64,000 bases of DNA from Jaltomata sinuosa. Taxonomy: Eukaryota; Streptophyta; Magnoliopsida; Solanales; Solanaceae. Below, piece by piece: positions 23,186 to 34,520 of this stretch. The number at the start of each line of letters is the position of its first letter. The first letter of the stretch is position 1. The notes under the pieces are model-generated. The model was not told the origin of the DNA. It did not search any database and saw nothing but the letters and a program-made list of their open reading frames with translations. The stretch covers positions 369,501 to 433,500 of the forward strand of contig QJPP01001637.1 of NCBI GenBank assembly GCA_003996215.1. The letters are read 5' to 3'. The position numbers and the translations under genes were made by a program.

Positions 23186-25748
23186 TGTAACACCCCAAAA
23201 ATTCTAAGCTAAGACCTGAATCTCTTTCCATAGGTGTCATGATCAATTCCCTAGTGTGTGAAGTGTTTTAGATGTGAATCATGTTCATAAGAAACTCCTA
23301 TCAACATGTTAAGTTTAAAGCACCCCAACCAAAGAATTTTTCATGTACGACTAAACTAGGGTCAACTTCAAACGATCATAACTCCTAGAATATAAGGAGT
23401 TAGATGGCCTAGTACACACCAATGCCACCAACCGCGCATTAATTCGAGTCCAGAGTAAAAAAGTTATCAGTGTTTTACTAAAAGATTTATGTCTGTCAAA
23501 ATAACAGACAGCAACAATGAAAGGCATCCACGACTCGCAGATCAAACCATGACTCGTGGTTTGACATCATAAAAATTGATCCTGCAATTGTTCTTTTGCT
23601 TGAAAACCACAAGGGGGTTCCACGGGTCATGGAATGATCCACGGGTCGTGAAACCAACTCATGAAAATCAGTTCAGAGGACATAAAAGTGGTCTGAGAAC
23701 CACGACCTCAATCCACAAACCGTGGTCCATTCTATGGGTCGTGGTTCATATCCGTGGAACCCGATAATTAATTTTTTTAGCAGTTTTACTTAGTTTTCTT
23801 AGGGGTATTTTAGACGTTTCTCACCTTGATTTTTATTGCTAAACTAAGTCATTTTAGTCCTATTTGGAGAGGTTTTATCCATACTTAGTCTTTCCTCTCC
23901 TTATTCCATCGATTCAAGTTTCAAGAAAAGAAAAGAACGCTCTCTTTCAAGCTAAAGACCTAGGGTTCATCCTCAAGATCAAAACCTCCATGTTCTGTTC
24001 AAGATTCTTCAGTAAACAGATATGTGGGTATTCAGTAAGGGTTTAGTTTGCCCTTATACCCAAAACCTCAGTCTTCTATTTCAAAATTTATGAGGTTAGA
24101 AACTAGGGTTCTTACCCAATCATGCTAAATTCTACAGAATTAAGTCCTTATTATTTCTACATGATTTATATCCTATTTTAGAATATCTGTATTATGTTTT
24201 CAATGACTTGCATGAGCTTTCACAAGAACTTTAAGAAATCAAGAATTTAGCCTAAAATTGTAGTATTTTCATGAGAATTGGTTTTCTTCATAATTTAACC
24301 TAGATTACTAGCATTCTGTTTTATGCATGAAATAGCCAATTTTTAGTCTACATGTTTTCTTTAAAACTTCTCATGATTTAGCATGCTTTAGATTACCTTC
24401 AATATGTTTTACAAGAATATATTTTTAAATATAGACTTTCAACATATGTCATCAATGATGATGAACTTAGTAGGTTTTGTAATTTGCATGGTATTCAGAT
24501 ATGCCATCAATGATTATAAATTTAGTAAGTTTTATGATTAGTATGACATCTAGTTATGCCCACATGCTGTATGAATAGTTTTCAGTTATTTAGTGTTTCA
24601 GAAATCATCCAGATTAATTAGGTTCTGACACGGCATTCCATAACTTCAGTTTTAAATGAGCTATCAGTATTCAATTTGGGAGTACTATTTAGCATCGAGT
24701 TGGACTAGGGTTTAGCGTACCCTCAAGTCCTAAAACTACATGCCATCATAGGTTATTTAGCCCCTCAGTTGGGCACCAGAACTAGTGATCACGCCAGTCA
24801 TGCCTCTATACCCTGGCAAGGTATATTGGGTCCTCTCGATGGGGCATATACATCGGACTCCATGTTTAGATTATGTGGTTTATTTCGGATAATAGACTCT
24901 CCCACATAATTAGACTCAGTTGTTGTGTACTAGGCCCTCAGTCCAGTTTTACAGCTTTTAAATTACATTTTCCAGAATATCTTTACATTTCAGATTTTGT
25001 GCATATTATGTTTGGGCCTGAGTACTCCAGATTCTATTTATAGTTTTAAACAACTCATTAGTATTTTCAGCATGTTTCGTTATCTTATAGTCTATGTATC
25101 TCACAGTTTACAACTCAGAAATATTTTATACTCTTCAGTAAAAGAGCTCATGTCTTACAGCGTTGACTTATGCATTTTCAGATATTTATACATTGTCCAG
25201 TTTTTAGCTATGCTTTAAGTATACACGTATTTTATCATGATTTAAAGTTAGTATATTATCTCACATGCTCAGTACCTCCAAAGAACTGACTGCATACCTT
25301 TCTTGTATTGCATCATTTTATGATATAGGTTTCAGTGCTAGCCCCCAGGATCATGGTCAGACATATCATAGCTTCCAATCAGTAGAGGATTAGTTCTCCA
25401 TTATTTGGGAACTCCAGTTAGCTAGTAGTCATAGAAATTATTTTCAGTTCTTATATATTGATTAGAGGTAGTTGGAGTTCATGTCCCGGCTAACTGTAGT
25501 CAGTGTTAATAGAGGCTTCACTGATAGTCAGACAGTCAGTTGTATTAGTTTTCAAATGCTTTTGTATCTCAGTTTATGAAAGTTTATTTTGTTATAATAT
25601 ATTTTTTTCAAGAGCTCAGTACATATTTCATCTTCCTTATTATCTTTCAGTCTGTATCTCAGTAGTATGCCAGGCCATGAGTTATCTTAGGGTCACTTAT
25701 GACTCTAAGCACCATGTTGCATCCAGGGTGTAGGCTCGGGGTGTGACA
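23186..25748 (+). repeat. 5' LTR of element G
   Basis: 2563 bp. A cluster of imperfect CCACG..CGTGG palindromes lies at 23525-23765. TATATTTT-rich tracts occur near 25590. It is followed 4 nt later by the PBS. Small ORFs such as 25503-25733 recur in the other LTR but have no recognisable domain. Confidence 0.8.
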
Positions 25749-25752
25749 AACT

Positions 25753-25764
25753 TGCTATAAGAGC
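25753..25764 (+). other. Primer binding site of element G
   Basis: TGCTATAAGAGC, two mismatches to the tRNA-iMet complement, 4 nt after the LTR. Confidence 0.65.
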
Positions 25765-28477
25765 ACAAAGTTCAAGTGTTCTAGGGTGTCAGTGAAGCCG
25801 TATCTAGTAGAGTCTTGCTTATGGGTGTGTTGTGCACCACACGTATAATCATGAGCCTACAAGGCATTTAGGAAATGTTTCCCTTCTTTTATACTCCAAA
25901 TTGTGCAGTAAAATTATTCCTTAAGAAACTTATGCAGATTCATGTGTTAACCTAATTCCTCTGAATATGCCTCATCTTTGAGGTGGTGGGAACAGTAAAG
26001 TTTAGATTCCTGTCCATGAGATGCTCTAAAGTAGAGCCATCAGAAAGTTAATAGACTACACAAGGGCTTGAGAGGATCCCACTAGTGCGATAAGTCTATT
26101 GATTCCAAAGCATGTATCCTTTTTCACTCATGCAGTTGAGCCTATAGTAGAATGTGATCTCAGTCCCCCATTCCAGACACTTTACTACAAATAGTGCCTT
26201 CGCCTGAGGGTATGGTTCTATGAGCATTTGGGTAGCAAAATCCCTCAACAGTTAGTGTGAATAGAGATGTTATGAGTGATAGTAGTAAGATGACCCAGAT
26301 CTATATGTATGAATTTAGAAGTATAGTAGCTATAAGGCGAGTATTGGGTTGATAAGTCCCTTTGCATTGAGGGAGGAGTAATAAGTTATGTGTAGGATTC
26401 CATGGTTATATGTAGAGGAATAATGATTGGTTAAGGTGACTTAGAGCATGTTTCAACTAGGTGAAGGAGATCCTTGAATAGTAGAAGGGTAGGTATGTAT
26501 CCAGATTAGTATGTTGTTACATGATATTCAGGAGATTACAGATAGACGATGTTGAGTCCCTTAGCATGGTTTTAATTCAGTTGATTTGGGTGGATGTGAA
26601 CTTAGAGATATGGTGTTAGTAGATGAATAAGGAAAAGTCAGATTTCTAAGTGTTAGAAGAAGTGGTTATATACACCAGTAAGAGTAAGAGTCCTCTAGTA
26701 ATATCCTTAACTGTAAAGAGGAAACTAAGAGATGCCTCAGAATGAGACCTAGCATGGGTTTAGCATCTTCAATTATAGCCTATCAGAGAGAGTTTAGCAT
26801 CCAGGAATACAGTGATACCCCAACCTTACAAAAGGTAATTGATTTTGGCCTAGATGGGAGAGAGATCTTTAGGCTTAGAGGGGTGACATTTGAGCTAAGG
26901 GGGAGATGATAGAATGAAGAACCAAGTCGAGTCTTGTGACTCAACTAGTATTGAACTCTAGAAAGGGCTATGATGGGATATCAATCCATTCTTATTCCAG
27001 CGGATTTCCTAGCATTTCAGTCAAGATGACACTATACTCAGACGTATTTATGAAATATTCATGACTAAGTTCATATGCTCCATAAAGATTCATGTCTATG
27101 CTCAGCTCCTAAAACAAATAGAAATTGCTCCAGACAGCGTTTCCAGTCTTACTCTACGATTCTATGAATCCTAGCCTTATGCCATAAGACTCGTTATATA
27201 TGTAAACGCATGTATCACAGTATTCTCAGTTCTATATACTAAGTTCAGCCCTCAAGATAGGCCTAAATGGCTAATAAAATCATGTTATATCATGTATATG
27301 CTCAGACCCGATTTCTTGAATAGTTCATACTTATGATTCCTTACTCTAACCATGATTCTTATGTCGAGGATGTGAGACACTCAGGCCTTTGTACTTCACT
27401 TCTCAGACCTCACCTTGACTGGCTAGATCACGCTAAGTGTAAGTCAAGACTGATTAGTATTCCTTCATTCGTGATGCTCATGCTCCCACTTTGTTCCTTT
27501 AGTGATCTTGGGTTATGTTTTCATAGCTATTAGGGGAGGAAGCTAAGTAGTAACCTAGATGGAAAGTACTAAATTTTCTTCTTTTTTGTGTCCCTTTGTA
27601 GAAGTTCTTGCAGTTACAGTTTCTAGATATGCTAGGGATTAGGAGATGAGTCTCGGGTAGTGTCAACTATAAAGAATCCATAAGATGATCATAATAATAG
27701 GCTTGAATGTCGTGATTAATTATGTATGGGAATTTGCTTTGTGAAATTAGTGACCCATTGATTAGAGCTCAAGGTTAGTTGATTTTCGTGATAAGAAGGA
27801 ATACCATTCTTGGGAAATAACTCTAGATGCAAGAGATTTAGTCGAGATAGGTTTGAACATGGTGAAAAAAGGTAGTTAGACTCAGACCTTAGCACCTATA
27901 TGTGTGTTGATGAGAATTTTAGATGCAAATGGTAAATGTGGTATTCAGAGAAGTTGGTGTAGTTCAAAAGGGTGTTTCTAAGCTTAAAAGATGCCAACCG
28001 TATGGTTTAAGGCGAGAATAGTCTTGTTCTTAATCCCTGCCCAGGGTACTCATACCTTATGTCCAGTATCTTCAACTTGAAAAATCCTAGACTCCTCATA
28101 TCAGATCAGTTCATACCAACCAGTAATCAATACTAAGGCCAGAAGGCCTACGTTCATTTCAGTCCATGCTAATGAGTTCATTCTAGAGGAGGGTAGTTTT
28201 TTCATACAGTTACTCGTCTTAGTCTTATGTTCCTTTCAGCTAACTATGATTTCTAAGAATGCATTGGTTCTTTATGAGTTTCAGCTATGTCCCTACTCTC
28301 ACTCCAAACCAGTTATTATGTTGGATATTCAGCTTTATGTCTTATCGGTGTTCTTATGCTCTTGGTGTACATATAGGTGTCACGAATCCATCCCAGTTAA
28401 TGTTTCAGTCAAAAATCAGTTACCATGTCAGTACTCTATCTTTTAGAACTTAGTTGGGGGGATTGCAGCTCTTTTCC
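25765..28477 (+). mobile_element. Internal region of element G, non-coding
   Basis: All ORFs are 66 aa or shorter. I see no zinc knuckle, protease, RT or integrase motif on either strand. It is probably a LARD-like internal domain or a fully decayed gag region. Confidence 0.6.
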
Positions 28478-30506
28478 TACCACGACCTTAATCCACGAAC
28501 CGTGGTCCATTCTACGGGCCATGGTTCATGTCCGTGGAACCCAACGTTGAGTTTTTTCTGTAGTTTTACTTAGTTTTCTTAGAGGTATTTTAGACTTTTC
28601 CCACCTTGCTTCTTATTCCTAAACTAAGTCATTTTAGGCCTATTTGGAGAGGTTTTATTTGTGCTTAGTCTTTCCTTTCCTCATTCCATCGATTCAAGTT
28701 TCAAGAAAAGAAAATAACGCTCTCTTTCAAGTTAAAGACCTAGGGTTCATCCTCAAGATCAAAACCTCCATGTTCTGTTTAAGATTCTCCGGTAAACAGG
28801 TATGTGGGTATTCAATAAGGGTTTAGTTTGCCCTTATGCCCAAAACCTCAGTTTTCTATAATTTAGGGTTCTTACCCAATCATGCTAAATTCTACAGAAT
28901 TCAGTCATTATGATTTCTACATGATATATATCCTATTTTAGAAGATTTGTATCATGTTTTCAATGACTTGCATGAGCTTTCACAAGAACTTTAAGAAATC
29001 AAGAATTTAGTTTAAAATTGTAGTACTTTCATTAGAATTGGTTTTCTTCAGATTTTAACCTAGATATTAGCATTCAATTTTAAGCATAAAATTAGCTAGT
29101 TTTCAGTCTACATGTTTTCTTTAAAACTTTTCATGATTTAGCAGGCTTCAACTTACCTTCAATATGTTTTACAAGAATATATTTTTAAATATAGACTTTC
29201 AACATATGCCATCAATGATGATGAACTTAGTAGGTTTTGTGATTTGCATGGTATTCAGATATGCCATCAATGATTATGAATTTAGAAAGTTTTATAATTA
29301 GTATGAAATCTAGATATGTCCACATGCTTTATGAATAGTTTTCAGTTATTCAGCCTTTCAGAAATCATGCAAATTAATTAGGTTCTGACACAATATTCCA
29401 AAAATTCAGTTTTAAATGATCTATCAATATTTAGTTTTGGAGTAGTATTTAGCACCTAGTTGGATTAGGGTTCAGCGTACCCTCAAGTCCCAGAACTACA
29501 TGCCATCGTAGGTTATTTAGCCCCTTTGTTGGGCACCAGAACTAGTGAGCATGCCAGTCATGCCTTTATACCCTGGCAAGATATATTGGGTCCTCTCGAC
29601 GGGGCGTATACATCAGACTCCATGTTTAGCTCACATTGTTTATATCGGTTAATAGACTCTCCCACAGAATTTGACTCAGTAGTTTTGTACTAGGCCCTCA
29701 GTTCAGTTTTACAGCTTTTAAATTACATTTTTCAGAATATCCTTACATTTTAGATTTTGTGCATATTATGTTTGGGCCTGAGTACTCCAAATTCCATTTA
29801 TAGTTTTAAATAGCTCATCAGTATTTTTAGCATGTTTAGTTATCTTATAGTCTATGTATCTCACAGTTTACAACTCAGAAATATTTTATACTCTTCAGTA
29901 AAAGAGCCTATGTCTTACAACATTGACTTATGCATTTTCAGATGTTTATACTTAGTCCAGTTTTCAACTATGATTTTAGTATACACGTATTTTCTCATGA
30001 TTTAAAGTTAGTATATTATCTCACATGCTCAGTACATTCAAAGTACTGACCACATACCTTCTTTATGTTGTATCATTTTATGATGTAGATTTCAGTGCTT
30101 TCCCCAGGATCATGGTCAGACAGACCACAACTTCCAGGCAGCAGAGGATTAGTTCTCCTTATTAGCGAACTCCAGTCAGCTAGTAGTCATAGCACTTATT
30201 TTCAGTTCTTGTATATTAATGAGAGGTAGTTGAGGGTCATGTCCCGGCTAACTGTAGTCAATGTTAATAGAGGCTTCACAGACAGTCAGACAGTCAGTTG
30301 TATTAGTTTTCAAATGCTTTTGTATCTCAGTTTATGAAAGTCCATTTTGTTATAATATATTTTTTTTCAAGAGCTCAGTACATATTTCAGCTTCTGCATT
30401 ATCTTTTAGTTTGTACCTCAGTAGTATGCCAGGCCATGGGTTAGCTTGGGGTCACTTGTGACTCTAACCACCGTGTTGCATCCTGGGTGTAGGCTCAAGG
30501 CAGGAC
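28478..30506 (+). repeat. 3' LTR of element G, 5'-truncated
   Basis: It begins at the equivalent of about 23697 in LTR1 (cacgaccttaatccacg) and runs to the end. About 510 bp of the LTR start is missing, so only the last palindromes of the cluster remain (28478-28545). Confidence 0.8.
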
Positions 30507-30525
30507 AGGTAATTGGGTTGTGACA

Positions 30526-31080
30526 TAAGTTCATGATAAACATTTAGCACATAGTTTCTAGTTAAACCACATAGCAAATAAATCCTTTAACCACCAACAC
30601 ATGTCCAAGTTATGACTTTTCACTAACCACGAATTCTATAGTAATTCAAACAATTACATTCACATACTCGGAGTCATTCAAGCAATACAATATATATAAG
30701 CACTAATCTCAAGTTTCACCACTAAACAAGACCTTTTTGTTATCCTTTATTCACCTCATGGATAATCATAAGCCGATTATCCATGCATTTACAAAGCTTC
30801 TATGGCCAGATACCAATTAGAATCTTTCTAGTTCAAACTTTTCTTGCTTGTGTCATTTTAGCCATAGTCAAATGACATCCATTTACCTCATTGAAATACC
30901 AATTGGAATCTAGAGATATTAATTAGACTAAACTCATACAAGCAAGCAACATACCATACGGAAGGAGGAAAGAAGTGCAACAATCTCTTAGAATCCCAAA
31001 GATTAGATGTGGACGTCAATACACCAATCTGCAGGACTCTATTAAGCATTTGCTCTTGTACTAGGAGACTGGTAACCTAG
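30526..31080 (-). mobile_element. Internal region of element M, copy 1, right part (leader)
   Basis: This continues M copy 1 after E. 30531-31080 is collinear with 36900-37462. It has no coding capacity. Minus-strand phrases near the PBS, such as 'tagtacaagagcaaatg', match E's leader at 12128-12155. Confidence 0.8.
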
Positions 31081-31092
31081 GCTCTGATACGA
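31081..31092 (-). other. Primer binding site, M copy 1
   Basis: The minus strand reads TCGTATCAGAGC, one mismatch to the tRNA-iMet site. It lies 3 nt from the LTR edge at 31096. Confidence 0.85.
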
Positions 31093-31095
31093 AAT

Positions 31096-34000
31096 TGTCA
31101 TGACCTAAATACTCAGATCATGCGGCACCTACTCTAATCCACCTAAATAGGAAACTCCTTACCACAATTTCAAAAGACATGCGGAAATCAATAAAAACCA
31201 GAATAATACTTTATAAAAATTATAACCAATTTCAAATATTTGAATACAACTAAAACCTTACCCAATGAACTAGTCTAAACATGTATAGGAGCTATTAAGA
31301 GGGAGTGCAAAATCAAGATACAACTTCCACTGTAGGAAAAAATAGTAGAAGTTGTTGAAGATCTTTACTGCGTCATGCATAAAACATCTATTGAATTTTG
31401 CAACTAGACTATACAAGGGTATAGAAAGAGTAGTATCAGTACAATAACATATACTAGTAGGTATCATCAGCCGACCAGGGTTAGATCACGTAAACAACAA
31501 TATAGAATTCACATAAAGGAAGCATGACAACTTATATAACAATTTAATCCACATCACTTTCATCCACTTGTGTTATCTTTATCCCTCATATTACCCATGA
31601 GTATTTTCATCCTTACCCTTGCTAACTTAGTTCTATCCAATTCATTACATGTAGTCAATATGTTCCACTTACACCTCGATTAACCTCAATGGTAAATGGG
31701 AACATAAAATCATAACCTTGTAAACAAGTACAACACTGAATGCTTAACGATTACTTTTACCTAATCATAAACCCTTTAGCCTCTTCAACTAACATCAGAT
31801 AATTCTATAAAATGACATCAATATTGACAATAAACCAAGTCAAAACCCTGAGTAGCAATCATTAACCAAGTCAACAACTATGACTCTATAACAATAACTT
31901 ACACCTCATATCAAATCCACGAGTAAATAGACAATAACAAAATATATGACATTCTTCTACCTTCCTAGCCCAGAACACTAAAGGATCCCCAATTTATGCC
32001 AAGTAACCGGACCACACAAGAATCTCAAACATATCTAAGTAATCGGATCACACAAGGATCCCAAATATATGCCAGATAACCAGACTACATAAGGATCCCA
32101 AAACAATAGCCAAGTAATCAGACCACACAAGTATCGCAAATATATGCCAAGTAACCGAACCACACAAATATCCCAAATATATTCCAAGTAACTAGATCAC
32201 ACAAGGATCCCAAAACAACAGCTAAGTAACTGGAAACCATACAAGGATCCCAAATATATGCCTAGTAACCAGACACACAGGGATGCCAAATATATGCCAA
32301 ATAACAAGACCACACAAGGATCCCAAATATATTCCAAGTAACCGAATCACACAAGGATCCCAAATATATGTAAAGTAACCGGACCATACAAGGATCCCAC
32401 AACAACATCCATAATATAACTCGGTCCACTCATGAACCAATATAAACAGCAATAATAGTAGTAATCATAAAACTGGTCCACTGAAGGAACCATCAAACTT
32501 CACCAATACCTTGTACACACATGCTAAGGCTCTTATGGTCGCCCTCTAGCAATGACATGTAGGAGATGAGCTCTTGTCCATGTAATGTACCGGCGTGGTA
32601 CCCGAGCTAATTAATGAATCATAGAAACTATATTGGTGTGGTTCCCGAGCTAACTAATGAATCATAGATACTATACTGATGTGGTACCCGAGCCAACTAA
32701 TGAATAACATCAACCAATACCATGAAGATATCCAAGTACCATTACATCCCACGATAACAAAAGATATCACAATAATCACAACCACAATGAGAATAAGAAA
32801 CCATACTTGTATAGTCAACAAGCCTTTAATATAACCTTATATGTGATTAAAACTTAGGATATCATTTAAAAATTACCTTCCTTTAACATGCCTTGCAATA
32901 ATAGACAACCACCTAAATACTTGGTCAACTCGAGTTACTCATTTCATGCAAACAATAATCATTCTTTAACACACCAAGCACAAGTAGGTATGATTCATTA
33001 TTTTTATCAATTATAGCATGTCCGAAGACCAATCCTGGCTTATTATAGTAAGCACTATCACATATTCATTGAATGTAAGTACTCATTTTAGGAGTGCACA
33101 TTCAATCCAATGGATCCAAAACTCAAGTTGAAGTCATACACCTTTATACCTTTTACTTTCTATCCCTTAGCCTAACTTGACCTTAGGCTCTTAAATTATG
33201 TGACTGCCTCCTCATACCATAATAAATTCTCATCACTAACTTTAAGAAAGATTATCCCATATTCTAAACACACATAATACCAACTTCACCTTTATTTATG
33301 GTAATTAGGCTGAATTACTAGATTATAAGATCACACAATATATTTATCATCTATAATCACATAATTCAAATTGCAATTCACCATGGAGTCATAAGACACA
33401 AAACACCTATCAAGGATTCATATATTAACATATCAACATATAATTAGGTCCTTGTTATATTATTCACATGTTTTGTCCATCTGAACTCCATGTCCACAGG
33501 CCTAAGCATGATTTCTTTCGTCAAATCTATGTTATGAGTATGATTTCTAACCATATTCTACTACTCATAAACCATAACCTACCTGGGCACCAAGCTGCTG
33601 CTACAGAGTGCACTATTACGCGGTTGCCTTGCATATTCTTTCTACTCAACTAGATCTCGATCTAACAATAACAATTGAACTATTGTTCTACTAATTCTAG
33701 TCATATAACCTAGATTTTATTGATTCTAACCCAAGTTCATGCCTAAACTTTTCATTCTAGAGTTTTCTACCCTTCAATCTACTCAAAATCTCTATATCTT
33801 GAAATGGTTAGATCAATTTCTAGTCCCAATGACATAATCTATCAACACTAACCCAAATTCAAGGGACTTCAACCTATTAATTCACTTTACACTAGAAAAT
33901 TCAACCTATGTTACCTTTCTACCCCCACTATGATCAATCAAATATTACTCTATGGATTTTAGAATCAAACAAGTGTTTGATTGATAAAAGAACTTATCTT

Positions 34001-34520
34001 GAATGAGGAAATCAATAGAGAACTGAAGAAATCTCCCCTCCCTTGCCCTAGCCTGACCTTGCACGAGTTTGGAGAGTAAAATAATGTTTTAGGTCTAAGA
34101 AATTCATTTAACTGTGCGTAACCCACTTTAGCGACCCCGCTATAGCGGCCTGATCCCGCTATAGTGGCTTTAGCTTTTCAGCACAGATAGTCTTTAGTAA
34201 AATTGTCATAACTTTTTACTTCGGAAGTGTATTAACAAATGGTTGGAAGCATTAGAAAGAAGACACAAAGATATTTAATTTGGTGGGTACTGGGCCTCAT
34301 AACTCCTTATATTCTAGGAGGAATGCTCATTTGAATTTGACCTTAGTTTAAACATAGCCCAAAACTAAATCGGTAACGACACTTTTAACTTAACTTTGTG
34401 CTAGGGGAATTGTATGACCTTAATTCACAATAATGAACTCACATACCAAGGAATTAATCTAACCCTATGAAAAATGAGATTCGTATACCTTTATCATAGA
34501 TATTTTCAGTGGTCATTACA
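31096..34520 (-). repeat. Middle LTR of the M tandem (complete)
   Basis: 3425 bp. The minus strand begins TGTAATGACC (34520) and ends GGTCATGACA (31096). It is the 5' LTR of copy 1 and at the same time the 3' LTR of copy 2. It holds an 11-12 unit array of the 37 bp repeat (31975-32405), the GTACC repeat (32592-32710) and GCTATAGC motifs (34139-34172). Confidence 0.82.
31975..32405 (-). repeat. 37 bp tandem array, 11-12 units
   Basis: Units of 'ccaagtaaccggaccacac' plus 'aaggatcccaaatatatg', with a variant in which 'caaaacaacag' replaces the last part. The array is longer than the 5008-5195 copy, so repeat number differs between LTRs. Confidence 0.85.

Larger units (their letters stand above)
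23186..30506 (+). mobile_element. Element G: 7.3 kb non-autonomous LTR retrotransposon nested in E's 3' LTR
   Basis: LTR1 is 23186-25748 (TGTAACACCCC..GTGTGACA), the PBS is 25753-25764, internal sequence is 25765-28477, and the truncated LTR2 is 28478-30506 (..GGACA). The target duplication is GGTAG (23181-23185) and GGTAA (30507-30511), one mismatch. The two LTRs are clearly alignable, for example 23790-24060 with 28565-28835. No gag or pol ORF is visible in the 2.7 kb internal region. The family is unassigned; TGTAACACCCC ends with an iMet primer are common in plant Gypsy elements. Confidence 0.8.
9675..30525 (+). mobile_element. Element E: large non-autonomous LTR retrotransposon inserted in M, itself nested
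   Basis: Both edges can be read. TAAGT (9670-9674) precedes TGTAATGACC, and TAAGT (30526-30530) follows ..TGTGACA. The uninterrupted counterpart at 36850-36930 has a single 'gataagt' at the site, confirming a 5 bp target duplication. The order is 5' LTR 9675-12097, PBS 12100-12111, internal 12112-20745, then a 5'-truncated 3' LTR split by two later insertions. No sense gag, protease, RT or integrase was found. The leader after the PBS is collinear with M's leader (31080 downward, minus strand), so E inserted into a relative of itself. Confidence 0.85.

Noticed and set aside
31975..32405. Regular short repeats as a CRISPR-like array
   Set aside because: Repeats are contiguous and degenerate without unique spacers, inside a plant LTR.
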